Source: Caballeronia sordidicola (lineage in GTDB: Bacteria > Pseudomonadota > Gammaproteobacteria > Burkholderiales > Burkholderiaceae). Taken from it: a DNA stretch of 64,000 nt. The stretch lies in NCBI RefSeq assembly GCF_000729995.1, contig NZ_JNFG01000003.1, forward strand, positions 186,001-250,000, in the 5' to 3' direction. The notes under the pieces are model-generated. The model ran no database searches, was not told where the DNA came from, and saw only the letters and a list, made by a program, of their open reading frames with translations. Below are positions 19,479 through 29,064 of this stretch, one piece after another (position 1 is the stretch's first letter; each line of letters opens with the position of its first letter). The position numbers and the translations under genes were made by a program.

Positions 19479-22470
19479 GTTGACGTGCTCCTTCGCTGTC
19501 GTAGAACACCGAGCTGGTGATTTTTGCCGGCATCTGTTTACCGCCTGCGAGCGGGATCATCACCGACTCGCCGATCTTGTCGAGACCACCCTTGATGACG
19601 GCCATCGCGATCGAGCGCTTCAAAATAGGGCTGAAATAGCTGGATGTGACGTGACCGAGCATGGGCGCCGTATCACCCGTGAACGGACCCGGCACGATCT
19701 GCGAGCCTTCGGGAATCACAAACGACGCATCTTCGGCCAGCAAGCCGACGAGTTGCTTGCGCCCGGCCTTCGCCGTATCCGAGCGCGTCAGCGAGCGCTT
19801 GCCAAGGAAGTCCTTCGACTTAGCGACCAGTCCGCCCATGCCGAGGTCGTACGGTGTCATCGAGCCATCTGTATCCTGCCCGACGATGATGTAGCCCTTC
19901 TCCGCCCGCAGCACGTGCATGGTTTCCGTGCCGTACGGCGTGATGTCGAACTCGGCGCCAGCGGCCATCAGCGCCTCCCATACCGCACGCCCGACGTTCG
20001 CCGGCACGTTGACTTCGTAAGCAAGTTCGCCGGAGAAGCTGATCCGCATCACACGCGACGCAGCGCCCGCCACGGTCCCTTCGCGATAACTCATGAACGG
20101 GAACGCGGCGTTCGCGAAGTCGATATCACGGCAGACCTTTTGCAAGACCTTGCGGCTGTTCGGGCCCACCACGGCGAAGGTCGCCCAATGATCCGTCACC
20201 GATGCCAACCGCACCCGCATGTCGGGCCACTCGGTTTGCAGCCAGCGCTCGAGCCACGTCAGCACGCGCGCCGCGCCGCCGGTGGTGGTCGTCATCATGT
20301 AGTGCTGGTCGGCGAGGCGCACGGTCACGCCGTCATCGAAGATCATGCCGTTTTCGTCGAGCATCAGGCCGTAGCGGCACTTGCCCACTTCCAGCTTGCT
20401 CCATGGGTTCGTGTACACCCAGTTGAGCAACTTCGCGGCATCGGGACCCTGGATGTCGATCTTGCCGAGCGTCGATGCATCGAGAATGCCAACGCTCGTG
20501 CGCGTTGCCAGCGACTCGCGCGCAACGGCCGCGTGCATGTCTTCACCATTCTTCGGGAAGTACCAAGGACGTTTCCAGTTGCCGACGTCCTCGAACTCTG
20601 CACCGTTTTCCACGTGCCATTCGTGCACCGCGGTCTTGCGGACCGGATCGAGGAACTCGCCAAGCTCGCGGCCGGCGAACGTGCCGAACGTGACCGGCGT
20701 GTAGTTCGGACGGAAGGTTGTGGTGCCGGTTTCGGGGATCGTCTTGTTCAGCGCCTGAGCAAGAATCGCCATGCCGTTGATGTTGCCGAGCTTCCCCTGA
20801 TCCGTGCCGAAGCCCATCGCCGTGTAGCGCTTCACGTGCTCGACCGATTCGAAACCTTCACGTGCGGCCAGGAAAATATCGGCGGCAGATACGTCATTCT
20901 GGTAATCGATAAATTGTTTAGGACCCCGTGTCGCCAGCTCACGGCCGCCGACGAGCCACAACGGCATGACCGGCGCCTCGCTGACTTCCGCCACTTGCAC
21001 AGGCGTCGGACGCGCCACGATCAAACCCGCGGCACGCGCAGCGTCCACGCCGGCATCGACCGCGAAACGGATCGCACGGGCGAGCGTGAACTCACCGCCG
21101 CACGCGCCTACGCTGCTCTCGGCCTGCATCGCTTTACCGGGTACGAAGCAGAGTTTTTCGTCATGCCAGTGCGCCTTGCCGCCGGACTGCGCGAACAGGT
21201 GCAGGATCGGGCTCCAGCCGCCGGACACAGCGAGCAGGTCGCAAGACAGGTCGGCTTGCTTCGCGCCAACCGTACCGTTCGAATAGGCGCTGACCTCAAC
21301 CGACGCCACGCGCAATTTGCCATGCGCCACCGTGATGACCGATCCATTCAGGACTTTCACGCCGTAGCGTTTCGCTTGGGCCTGCAATGCACCCTTGTCG
21401 TTGGCAAGACGCGGGTCAACTACCGTGACCTGCGCGCCTGCCGCTTTCAGATCAAGCGCGCATTGATAGCCGCTGTCGTTGTTTGTGAACACCACTGCAT
21501 TGCGTCCCGGCAGAACAGCATAGCGATGCAAATACGACGACACCGCCGACGCCAGCATCACGCCCGGCAGATCGTTGTTGCCGAACACAATCGGCCGTTC
21601 CTGCGCACCCGTGGCAAGAATCACCCGCTTGGCGCGCACTTTCCACAGCAGTTCCCGCGTACCCTTGCGCATCGATACCGGCAAATGCTCGGTCAAACGC
21701 TGCGTGATCGTGACGAGGTTGTGATCCTGATAACCGAACGCGGTGCTGCGGGACAGGATCTTCACATCCGGCATCTTGCGCAGTTCAGCTTCAATTTTTT
21801 GCGCCCACTTCAAGCCGGGTGCACCATCGATTTCCGTGCGATACGACAGCAGCGAACCGCCGAGTTCAGGCTGGTCATCGACGAGAATCACGCGTGCACC
21901 CGACAAGCCGGCGGCATGCGCCGCCGCGAGACCCGAAGGACCGGCGCCAACCACGAGCACGTCGCAATGCGAGAAGCACTTGTCGTAGCGGTCCGCATCC
22001 ACGTGTTCGGGCGCCTTGCCCAAACCCGCCGCATCGCGGATCACTTCTTCGTATTTCGGCCAGAACTTGCGCGGCCACATGAAGGTCTTGTAGTAGAAGC
22101 CCGCCGGAATAAACCGGGCGATCTTCTGGTTCACCGCCATGCGATCGTTCTCGATACTCGGCTTGGCATTCACGCTGGTCGCCACCAACCCCTGATACAA
22201 CTCGATCTCGGTGGCGCGTGCATTGGGCACCGTATAAGCGCCGGTTTCAAGTTGAACCACTGCATTCGGTTCGGCCACATCGGCCGTCACAATGCCGCGC
22301 GGCCGGTGATACTTCCAGCTACGCGCCACGAAATGCACGCCGTTCGCGAGCAACGCCGAGGCGAGCGTATCGCCCTGATGGCCCTGATACGTCTTGCCGT
22401 TGAACGTGAACGTGAGCGCGATGGCGCGATTGATGCGCCCGCCCGTGGCGAGTCGGTCTTTCTGGCTCAT
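19468..22470 (-). CDS. soxA: Sarcosine oxidase alpha subunit
   Basis: A 1000-residue SoxA. The N-terminal part has a ferredoxin-like fold seen in the family (INRAIALTFTFNGKTYQG), then an NAD-binding Rossmann motif VLVVGAGPSGLAAAHAAGL (about 171-189) and VILATGAQERPIVFGNNDLP. The C-terminal third, from about residue 600, is an aminomethyltransferase (GCV_T) domain (GILDASTLGKIDIQGPDA, GEWAYEVNVP-like GELAYEVNVP), where THF accepts the methylene group. Overlaps with soxD (4 bp) and soxG (11 bp) show tight coupling. A 1024-codon open frame on the opposite strand is a GC-rich shadow. Confidence 0.97.
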   Translation of the reverse strand: MSQKDRLATGGRINRAIALTFTFNGKTYQGHQGDTLASALLANGVHFVARSWKYHRPRGIVTADVAEPNAVVQLETGAYTVPNARATEIELYQGLVATSVNAKPSIENDRMAVNQKIARFIPAGFYYKTFMWPRKFWPKYEEVIRDAAGLGKAPEHVDADRYDKCFSHCDVLVVGAGPSGLAAAHAAGLSGARVILVDDQPELGGSLLSYRTEIDGAPGLKWAQKIEAELRKMPDVKILSRSTAFGYQDHNLVTITQRLTEHLPVSMRKGTRELLWKVRAKRVILATGAQERPIVFGNNDLPGVMLASAVSSYLHRYAVLPGRNAVVFTNNDSGYQCALDLKAAGAQVTVVDPRLANDKGALQAQAKRYGVKVLNGSVITVAHGKLRVASVEVSAYSNGTVGAKQADLSCDLLAVSGGWSPILHLFAQSGGKAHWHDEKLCFVPGKAMQAESSVGACGGEFTLARAIRFAVDAGVDAARAAGLIVARPTPVQVAEVSEAPVMPLWLVGGRELATRGPKQFIDYQNDVSAADIFLAAREGFESVEHVKRYTAMGFGTDQGKLGNINGMAILAQALNKTIPETGTTTFRPNYTPVTFGTFAGRELGEFLDPVRKTAVHEWHVENGAEFEDVGNWKRPWYFPKNGEDMHAAVARESLATRTSVGILDASTLGKIDIQGPDAAKLLNWVYTNPWSKLEVGKCRYGLMLDENGMIFDDGVTVRLADQHYMMTTTTGGAARVLTWLERWLQTEWPDMRVRLASVTDHWATFAVVGPNSRKVLQKVCRDIDFANAAFPFMSYREGTVAGAASRVMRISFSGELAYEVNVPANVGRAVWEALMAAGAEFDITPYGTETMHVLRAEKGYIIVGQDTDGSMTPYDLGMGGLVAKSKDFLGKRSLTRSDTAKAGRKQLVGLLAEDASFVIPEGSQIVPGPFTGDTAPMLGHVTSSYFSPILKRSIAMAVIKGGLDKIGESVMIPLAGGKQMPAKITSSVFYDSEGARQHVE

Positions 22471-22769
22471 TTGGATTGTCCTTCTTCTTTCTGTTCCATC
22501 ACGGCGAGCGGCCGGGCGAACGTTTCATAGCCCTGGAATGCGTAACTCACGGTGTCGCGTTGCGCCATGAACCAGCGGCGGCAACCTTGCGCGTGCATCC
22601 ATTGCTCACGATGCACGCCGCGCGGGTTCTTGCGCATGAACAGGTAGTCGCCCCATTCTTTGTCGGTGAGCTTTTCGGTGTCGAGCGGACGGGCGATATC
22701 GGCTTCGCCGCCGCACGAGAATTCGCTTTCGGCGCGTGGCCCGCACCAGGGGCATTCAATCAGCAACAT
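22467..22769 (-). CDS. soxD: Sarcosine oxidase delta subunit
   Basis: A 100-residue zinc-binding SoxD. The N-terminal MLLIECPWCGPRAESEF carries the Cys6/Cys9 pair and the C-terminal half has REQWMHAQGCRRWF with the remaining His/Cys ligands. It packs against the alpha subunit. It overlaps soxA by 4 bp and is separated from soxB by 141 bp that contain two hairpin repeats. Confidence 0.95.
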   Translation of the reverse strand: MLLIECPWCGPRAESEFSCGGEADIARPLDTEKLTDKEWGDYLFMRKNPRGVHREQWMHAQGCRRWFMAQRDTVSYAFQGYETFARPLAVMEQKEEGQSK

Positions 22770-22783
22770 GTCTTATCTCCTGT

Positions 22784-22883
22784 GTCGACCAGAGTTGGCG
22801 CTTTAGCGCCTTACTCTGGTCCCATGCAATCTCGATGCGGTCGACCAGAGTTGGCGCAAAGCACTTACTCTGGTCCCATGCAA
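22784..22883. repeat. Two tandem hairpin repeat units between soxB and soxD
   Basis: Unit 1 (22784-22829) and unit 2 (22840-22883) both start with GTCGACCAGAGTTGGCGC and end with TTACTCTGGTCCCATGCAA. Inside each, ACCAGAGT pairs with ACTCTGGT. Unit 1 has an additional inner stem GGCGC/GCGCC around TTTA, giving a long stable hairpin; unit 2 has a diverged inner part. This looks like a REP-type intergenic element placed inside an operon, where it could affect processing or stability of the soxB-soxD message. Confidence 0.85.
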
Positions 22884-22910
22884 CCTTGGTTGCCTCGGTT
22901 AGTGGGCGAA

Positions 22911-24155
22911 CTAATGGGCGACGGCCGCAGCGCCGTGCTCGTCGATCAGGTGACCCGTGTAGAAACGGTCGATGGAGAACGGCGCGTTCAACGCGTGAGG
23001 CTCGTCGTGCGCGATGGTGTGCGCATAGGCCCAGCCCGAACCCGGCGTCGCCTTGAAGCCACCCGTGCCCCAGCCGCAATTGAAGTACAGGCCTTTCACG
23101 TCGGTCTTGCTGATGATCGGGCACGCATCCGGCGACACATCCACAATCCCGCCCCACTGACGATTCATGCGCACGCGCGAGAACACCGGGAACATCTCGA
23201 CGATCGCCTCCAGCGTCCCTTCAATGATGTGAAAACTGCCGCGCTGACCAAAACCCGTGTACTGATCGACACCGGCGCCGATCACGAGATCGCCCTTGTC
23301 GGACTGGCTGATATACGCGTGCACCGCGTTCGACATCACCACTGTATTGACCACCGGCTTGATCGGTTCGGACACAAGCGCTTGCAGCGGATGGCTTTCC
23401 AACGGAAGCCGGATGCCGGCCATGTCGGCAAGCGAAGAGGTATTGCCGGCAGCCACGACCGCGACCTTCTTGGCCTTGATGAAACCCTTGGTGGTATCCA
23501 CGCCGATCACCTGGCTGCCGTTACGGCGAATACCTGTCACCTGGCAGTTCTGCACGATATCCACGCCTGCCTGATCCGCACCGCGCGCAAAACCCCATGC
23601 CACGGCGTCATGACGAGCAACACCACCACGCCGCTGGATGGACGCACCGAGCACCGGATAGCGGCTATTCAGGTTGATGGTCGGCTCGATCTGCTTGATC
23701 TGCTCAGGTGTGAGGAATTCGGCATCGACACCATTCAGGCGGTTCGCGTTCACCCGACGTTCAGTATCCCGAACGTCTTGCAACGTATGTGCGAGATTCA
23801 TCACGCCGCGCTGGCTGAACATAACGTTATAGTTCAGGTCTTGCGAAAGCCCTTCCCACAACTGCATCGCCTTTTCGTACAGCGCAGCCGATTCGTCCCA
23901 CAGATAATTCGACCGCACGATAGTCGTATTGCGCGCCGTATTACCGCCACCGATCCAGCCCTTCTCGAGCACGGCGACGTTGCGCACGCCATGTTCCTTG
24001 GCAAGGTAGTAGGCGGTCGCGAGACCGTGCCCGCCGCCGCCGACGATCACCACATCGTATTCCTGCTTGGGCTCCGGGCTTTTCCACTGGCGTTCCCAGT
24101 TCTCGTGATACGACATGCCGTTGCGCAACAGGCTGAAGATCGAATAGCGGCTCAT
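22911..24155 (-). CDS. soxB: Sarcosine oxidase beta subunit
   Basis: A 414-residue flavoprotein that holds the oxidation site of the heterotetramer. The FAD motif [18 protein letters not shown] is near residue 35, followed by [21 protein letters not shown]. The motif [19 protein letters not shown] contains the His known in relatives to bind FMN covalently. The C-terminus has [15 protein letters not shown] and [17 protein letters not shown]. It is the first sox gene in the minus-strand string, 51 bp after sdaA, and is followed by the hairpin repeats before soxD. Confidence 0.96.
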   Translation of the reverse strand: MSRYSIFSLLRNGMSYHENWERQWKSPEPKQEYDVVIVGGGGHGLATAYYLAKEHGVRNVAVLEKGWIGGGNTARNTTIVRSNYLWDESAALYEKAMQLWEGLSQDLNYNVMFSQRGVMNLAHTLQDVRDTERRVNANRLNGVDAEFLTPEQIKQIEPTINLNSRYPVLGASIQRRGGVARHDAVAWGFARGADQAGVDIVQNCQVTGIRRNGSQVIGVDTTKGFIKAKKVAVVAAGNTSSLADMAGIRLPLESHPLQALVSEPIKPVVNTVVMSNAVHAYISQSDKGDLVIGAGVDQYTGFGQRGSFHIIEGTLEAIVEMFPVFSRVRMNRQWGGIVDVSPDACPIISKTDVKGLYFNCGWGTGGFKATPGSGWAYAHTIAHDEPHALNAPFSIDRFYTGHLIDEHGAAAVAH

Positions 24156-24206
24156 GGTGTTTCCTTAAACTTGTTGATGTTGCAAACGCGGTTGCCAAAC
24201 CTGAAA

Positions 24207-25601
24207 TCAGCACTCGATGACGTTCACGGCCAACCCGCCGCGTGACGTCTCCTTGTATTTCGTCTTCATGTCCGCGCCGGTTTCGCGCATGGTCTTGATC
24301 ACGTTGTCGAGCGACACATAGTGCGTACCGTCGCCCTTCATGGCCATGCGCGCCGCGTTGAGCGCCTTGATCGCGCCCATCGCATTGCGTTCTATGCACG
24401 GGATCTGCACGAGCCCGCCAACGGGGTCGCAGGTCATGCCGAGGTTGTGTTCCATGCCGATCTCGGCGGCGTTCTCGACCTGCGTCGGCGTGCCGCCCAT
24501 GACGGCGGCGAGCGCTGCCGCGGCCATCGAGCACGCCACGCCCACTTCGCCCTGGCAGCCGACCTCGGCACCAGAGATAGACGCCGTTTCCTTGTAGATG
24601 ATCCCGATAGCCGCCGCGGTCAGCAGGAACGTGACAATGCCCTCGTCGGTCGAGTTATGCATGAACTTCACGTAGTAATGCAGCACTGCGGGGATCACGC
24701 CGGCCGCGCCGTTCGTGGGTGCGGTCACCACGCGGCCACCCGCGGCGTTCTCCTCGTTCACGGCCATCGCGTAGAGGTTGACCCAGTCGAGCATGGAGAG
24801 CGGATCGCGCAACGACTCTTCCGAATGCTTGCGCAACTGAGCGGAGAGATCGGCTGCACGACGCTTCACGTGCATCGGGCCGGGCAATTCGCCGCGTACC
24901 TTGCAGCCGCGCTCCACGGACGCGGCCATCACGCGCCAGATGGCGAGCAGGCCGTCGCGCACTTCACGCTCCGGGCGCGATGCGGATTCGTTAAGCATCG
25001 TGATCTCTGCAATCGATAAACCTGTCTCGCGGCATACGCGCATCAGGTCGTCGCCAGTGCGGAACGGATGCGGCACTCCACCGCTCGCTTGCACGCCGTT
25101 CACGCGCGTGCCCTCACTATTGATCACGAAACCGCCGCCGACCGAGTAGTACTCTTTTTCGACTACGAGCTGGCCGTTTTCATCGAAGGCCTGGAAGCGC
25201 ATGCCGTTCGGATGCACAACGCTTGACCCCGGCGCGCCCGGCATCAGCTTGCGAAAGAAACCAATGTGCTCGCGCTCGTCGAATTTAACCGCCTGCTTGC
25301 CGAGCAGGTTCAAGCTCTTGCACTCGCGGATCTCCCGCAGACGCGGTTCGATCGCATCCGGATCGATCGAGTCGGGGAGATTGCCTTCGAGTCCAAGCAG
25401 CACGGCTTTATCGGTCCCATGACCCTTGCCGGTTGCACCCAGCGAGCCGAACAAATCCACCCGCACACGGCGCACGAACGCGAGCAGGTTGGCGTCCTCG
25501 ATATGCGATGCGAAGCGGCACGCAGCGATCATCGGGCCGACCGTATGCGAACTTGACGGTCCGATGCCGATCTTGAACAGATCGAAAACGCTAACGTTCA
25601 T
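24207..25601 (-). CDS. sdaA: L-serine ammonia-lyase (L-serine dehydratase)
   Basis: A 464-residue iron-sulfur serine dehydratase making pyruvate and ammonia. The N-terminus [20 protein letters not shown] is diagnostic and sets the start at 25601; the longer open frame to 25814 is not family-like. Candidate [4Fe-4S] cysteines lie in [19 protein letters not shown] and [19 protein letters not shown]. It is the first gene in the same-strand string with soxB. Its place completes the route sarcosine, glycine, serine (through a hydroxymethyltransferase outside this window), pyruvate. Confidence 0.95.
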   Translation of the reverse strand: MNVSVFDLFKIGIGPSSSHTVGPMIAACRFASHIEDANLLAFVRRVRVDLFGSLGATGKGHGTDKAVLLGLEGNLPDSIDPDAIEPRLREIRECKSLNLLGKQAVKFDEREHIGFFRKLMPGAPGSSVVHPNGMRFQAFDENGQLVVEKEYYSVGGGFVINSEGTRVNGVQASGGVPHPFRTGDDLMRVCRETGLSIAEITMLNESASRPEREVRDGLLAIWRVMAASVERGCKVRGELPGPMHVKRRAADLSAQLRKHSEESLRDPLSMLDWVNLYAMAVNEENAAGGRVVTAPTNGAAGVIPAVLHYYVKFMHNSTDEGIVTFLLTAAAIGIIYKETASISGAEVGCQGEVGVACSMAAAALAAVMGGTPTQVENAAEIGMEHNLGMTCDPVGGLVQIPCIERNAMGAIKALNAARMAMKGDGTHYVSLDNVIKTMRETGADMKTKYKETSRGGLAVNVIEC

Positions 25602-25914
25602 GGGGTGCCTTGTTGGTGGACTGCATGGGATTTCACTAGGTAGCCATTGCACCCCACGCCAATTTCCGCTGATAGAACAAAAACGGCATGCACGTGGGAT
25701 GGCGGCGTCAGTACGGCAACACGGGAGGATGGCAAGGCGCTTTAGCGATGATCGGCGTCGAAAACTGGCAGATAGTGGCCCGGGCGGCCCTGCGCCGTGG
25801 TGGTGGCACGTCACATGCTGAATAGATTGTCGAGCAAGCTAGCGAGCGTCCGCTTGCCCGCTTTCGACAACCTATGGGCGTCTCGTCGCCTGTTTTAAAT
25901 AAAGGAAATCCGGC
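25602..25914. other. Intergenic region between sdaA and a small exported protein
   Basis: 313 bp with divergent promoters expected for sdaA (minus) and the exported protein (plus). An imperfect dyad runs from TTGTCGA (25827-25833) plus GCAAGC to GCTTGC plus TCGACAA (25864-25870). No gene or clear riboswitch was seen. Confidence 0.4.
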
Positions 25915-26196
25915 ATGAAGCACTTTTCAATGGCATACGCGATCGGCGCCGTACTTTGCATCTCCAGCACAGCCTTCGCCCAAAACAACCCGCCGAGCTC
26001 GAGCACTGGCTTACAGGCTGGTGATAACGCTCAGACGACCAATCAGTCGGCGGGAACGACGGCAAATCCCGGCATGTCGCAGCACAAGAAGATGAAGCAC
26101 ACCGCGACATCGTCAACAGGTAGCAAAGCCGGCATGGGAACCGCAACCCCGAGCGGTCCGGGAGCCCCGGTGACGGCTAGCGGTTCGGGCAGTTAA
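25915..26196 (+). CDS. Small exported protein of unknown function
   Basis: A 93-residue protein with a clear Sec signal peptide (MKHFSMAYAIGAVLCISST, cleavage after AFA near residue 22). The mature part is rich in Ser, Thr, Gly, Pro, Asn and Lys and looks unstructured, with HKKMKHTA in the middle. AAAGGAAAT precedes the start. Such short polar exported proteins are common in this bacterial group; no function can be given. Confidence 0.75.
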   Translation: MKHFSMAYAIGAVLCISSTAFAQNNPPSSSTGLQAGDNAQTTNQSAGTTANPGMSQHKKMKHTATSSTGSKAGMGTATPSGPGAPVTASGSGS

Positions 26197-26440
26197 GCGC
26201 GGCATAACGTTATTTCTATTTTGGTAAGAGGGGTGGCGAGACAAATCGGGCAGAAAAAGAGACTGAAATCAACAGCTGGAAAATCGACGCAAAAATTACG
26301 TGTCGGCGGTATACAACACTTTGAGCGTCAGGCTTATTTACCCTTTCCGGGTTGAAGAAGCGCTGAGATAAACTCTGTTGGCATTTTGGAATGCGCTCGA
26401 ATCAACCAGTCATTAAACTCTCGCCCATCAGGTTTGCCCC

Positions 26441-26575
26441 ATGAATAATGTTCTGAAGAAAGTCCTCGCGATCTTTATCGTTGCGGCTGTTGCTGCGCCG
26501 GCTGTGTCGTATGCAAAGCCGCATCATCATCACCATTACACGAAGGCCAAGCACGTCGACCACGCAGCTCATTAA
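26441..26575 (+). CDS. Histidine-rich exported peptide, 44 residues
   Basis: A short frame reading MNNVLKKVLAIFIVAAVAAP followed by AVSYAKPHHHHHYTKAKHVD and HAAH. It has a typical signal peptide with a likely cut after SYA, leaving about 19 residues that hold eight histidines. It ends 84 bp before a strong terminator hairpin, supporting a real transcription unit. A role in binding metal ions at the periplasm is possible but inferred from composition alone. No strong ribosome site; the bases before ATG read TTTGCCCC. Confidence 0.6.
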   Translation: MNNVLKKVLAIFIVAAVAAPAVSYAKPHHHHHYTKAKHVDHAAH

Positions 26576-26659
26576 TTGGGCCAGCAGGTCAATATCAAGC
26601 TCGTACTAAATCAGCCTTGATGCTTTTAGAAATAGCCGGCAGACAGCTGGCTATCGGAG

Positions 26660-26690
26660 ACGGCTTGCCCTGATCAGGGCAAGCCGTTTT
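26660..26690 (+). terminator. Perfect 28-bp palindromic terminator
   Basis: ACGGCTTGCCCTGA (26660-26673) and its exact reverse complement (26674-26687) form an unbroken stem, followed by T residues to 26690. It ends the transcript of the histidine-rich peptide gene. Confidence 0.88.
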
Positions 26691-26857
26691 CGGTTCTGCA
26701 CCACGTGCAAGGCTTATCAAACCCACAGCGTAAGATCCCCGCGTAGATCCCGGTATTTCAAACCGGTTAATGACGGTGATATGCTGATTGATTACCGGGT
26801 CGCCATGTCGCCCATCACCTATGGCCCGAATGACGGCTGCACATCTTTGGCAAGCGC

Positions 26858-27964
26858 ATGAATCCCGCTGACGCTCTTCCCCCTCAATCGCCCGACACGG
26901 CGTCCAAACAACGCATCCGTTTTGGCATTGTGTTGCTGCCGAATTTCACGCTGACGGCGTTTTCCGGCTTCGTCGATTTATTGCGCCTGTCGGCCGATGA
27001 AGGCGACTTCAGCAAGCCGGTGCGCTGCTCGTGGAGCGTGATCGGGGAAACGCTTGCGCCGGTGCGCGCGAGTTGCGGCATCCAGATCACGCCTTGGGAA
27101 ACCTTCGAGAAAGCTGAGCCCTTCGACTACGTGGTGGTTGTGGGCGGCTTGCTGCATTCCGGCGCGGGCGCGAGCGATGCCACGCTGCAATTCATCCGCC
27201 GTGCCGCGACCACGGATGCGACGCTTGTCGGCATTTGCACGGGTGTGTTTTCCCTGATGCGGGCGGGTGTGCTGGATGGTTACCGCATCTGTGTGAGCTG
27301 GTTCCACTACTGGGATTTCGTCGAGCGTTTTCCAGGTGTGAATGAGGAGATGCTGGTCGCAGACCGTTTGTTCGTGATGGATCATCGTCGCATTACGTGC
27401 TCGGGCGGAAGGGCTTCCATTGATGTTGCCGCGGCAATCCTTCTGCGCCATTTCGAGGCCGCCACGGTACAAAAGGCGTTGCGCATCTTGCTGGTGGACG
27501 ACATGCAGAAGGGCAATGCGCCGCAGCCGCATCCGCCGGGGCTTGCGCCTGCCACGCATCCGAAAGTGAAGCGGGCAATCCTGCTGATGGAACAGCACGT
27601 GGGGCGTTCGTTGACGCTCGATGAGCTAGCGCACAAGCTGGATTTATCGACGCGGCAGCTGGAGCGTTTGTTCAAGGCGGAGACCGGCAAGGCTCCGCAG
27701 GCCTACGCGAAGCAGGTCAGGTTGCGCACGGCGGCCTGGTTGCTGACGAGTTCCGACAAGACGGTGGCGGACATTGCGTCGAGTTGCGGCTTTTCCGATG
27801 CGTCGCATCTAGGGCGGGAGTTCAGGAAGCAGTTCGGGCTTCCACCGATGATGTATCGCGAGCAGCGTGGCACGGCAACACCCGACGATGCCGCGAGCGC
27901 CGCGACGCTCGACCTTGCGGCGGATTTCGATGAGACTTTTCCGGGGCGAGCCCAGGCTATCTAG
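26858..27964 (+). CDS. GlxA-family (DJ-1/PfpI + AraC HTH) transcriptional regulator
   Basis: A 368-residue regulator. The N-terminal half is a GATase-like ligand domain with FGIVLLPNFTLTAFSGFVDLL, the elbow Cys in VGICTGVFSLMRAGVLDGY and ITCSGGRASIDVAAAIL. The C-terminal AraC domain includes LDELAHKLDLSTRQLERLFKAE and VADIASSCGFSDASHLGREF. It is longer and more divergent than the other two GlxA proteins of the window (SGGRAS in place of TGGxAPLD), so its ligand may differ. It sits alone, convergent with choX. Regulation of an amine or betaine-related pathway is plausible from the neighbours. Confidence 0.9.
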   Translation: MNPADALPPQSPDTASKQRIRFGIVLLPNFTLTAFSGFVDLLRLSADEGDFSKPVRCSWSVIGETLAPVRASCGIQITPWETFEKAEPFDYVVVVGGLLHSGAGASDATLQFIRRAATTDATLVGICTGVFSLMRAGVLDGYRICVSWFHYWDFVERFPGVNEEMLVADRLFVMDHRRITCSGGRASIDVAAAILLRHFEAATVQKALRILLVDDMQKGNAPQPHPPGLAPATHPKVKRAILLMEQHVGRSLTLDELAHKLDLSTRQLERLFKAETGKAPQAYAKQVRLRTAAWLLTSSDKTVADIASSCGFSDASHLGREFRKQFGLPPMMYREQRGTATPDDAASAATLDLAADFDETFPGRAQAI

Positions 27965-28018
27965 ACCTTTGTCACCCGCGCCGGCAGACCCCTTTTGGTC
28001 CACCGGCGCGAACAAACT

Positions 28019-28975
28019 TTACTGCGCCGCTACATACGCCTTCACAGCCGGCAACCCATCCTTGCCGTCAAACGTCTTCACCCCCGCCAGCCACTTATCC
28101 AGCACGGCCGGATTCGCCTTCAGCCACTGCTTCGCAGCGACATTCGGATCGGTCTTGTTCATGATCGGCGTCATCACGTGATTCTCGATGTCCGTCGAAA
28201 ACCGCAGGTTATCGACCAGCTTCGCCACATTGGGGCAGCGCGCAGCATAATCCGGCGGCGTTACCGTCAGCACCTTGGCCTCACCATAGTTCGGCCCGAA
28301 CACATCGTCGCCGCCACTCAGGTAGTCAATTTTCATTGTCACGTTCATCGGATGCGGTTCCCAACCCAGGAACACAATCCACTTCTTCTCGCGAATCGCA
28401 CGGCCCACTTCCACCAGCATGCCGGCCTCGCTCGACTCGACCATCTTGAACTTGCCAAGCCCATACTGATTTGAATCGATCATCTTCTTGATCAACGCGT
28501 TACCGTCATTACCCGGCTCGATGCCGTAGATCTTGCCGTCAAGCTTGTCGTAGTTCTTGGCAATATCGGCGAATGATTTCAGGCCGCCGTTATACGCGTA
28601 GTCCGGCACCGCCAACGTGTATTTCGCGCCCGTCAGGTTAGGCGCCGGCAATACCTTGACTTGGCCCGCCTTCTGGAACGGATCGACAATGGGGTCCATC
28701 GTCGGCGACCAGTAACCCAGGAATACGTCGATCTGCTTGTTCTTGATACCGGCAAACGTGATGGGCACCGAGGCGATGGTCTTCGTCGGCTTGTATCCGA
28801 GGCCCTGCAGCACGGTGGTCGCCAGACCCGTGGTCGCGGCAATATCGGTCCAGCCCACATCGGCGAAACGGACGTTCTGGCACGTGGCCGGATCAGCCGC
28901 AAACGCGCCGCCGGACATCGTGAGATTCAGCAAGACAGCCAGCGCGCACGATGACGCGATTCCGTGAAGTTTCAT
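28019..28975 (-). CDS. choX: Choline ABC transporter substrate-binding protein
   Basis: A 318-residue periplasmic binding protein of the glycine-betaine/choline (OpuAC) type. It has a signal peptide with a likely cut after AFA (about residue 26). The mature part contains VRFADVGWTDIAATTGLATT, FLGYWSPTMDPIVDPF and WIVFLGWEPHPMNVTMKIDYL, with the Trp/Tyr residues that form the aromatic cage for the trimethylammonium group. It is separated from the permease gene by a GlxA-type regulator but lies on the same strand, 89 bp after that regulator. Confidence 0.93.
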   Translation of the reverse strand: MKLHGIASSCALAVLLNLTMSGGAFAADPATCQNVRFADVGWTDIAATTGLATTVLQGLGYKPTKTIASVPITFAGIKNKQIDVFLGYWSPTMDPIVDPFQKAGQVKVLPAPNLTGAKYTLAVPDYAYNGGLKSFADIAKNYDKLDGKIYGIEPGNDGNALIKKMIDSNQYGLGKFKMVESSEAGMLVEVGRAIREKKWIVFLGWEPHPMNVTMKIDYLSGGDDVFGPNYGEAKVLTVTPPDYAARCPNVAKLVDNLRFSTDIENHVMTPIMNKTDPNVAAKQWLKANPAVLDKWLAGVKTFDGKDGLPAVKAYVAAQ

Positions 28976-29064
28976 GTTTTCTCCCTATTTTGGAAACCAC
29001 CAGACACGACGATGCCGCGCCCCAATGAGCGCACCACGTCTAAAAATGGATCACTAAAAGATCA

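Noticed and set aside
19456..22530. A 1024-codon open frame on the plus strand
   Set aside because: It lies opposite the certain soxA gene, has a composition rich in Arg, His and Ala typical of a GC-rich antisense frame, and shows no family-like motif.
22784..22883. CRISPR-like array
   Set aside because: Only two units, separated by 10 bp, and each is a self-complementary hairpin without unique spacers of regular size; fits a REP-type element.
22476..24245. A 589-codon plus-strand open frame opposite soxD and soxB
   Set aside because: Same reason: shadow of real minus-strand genes, crossing the hairpin repeats, no recognisable domain.
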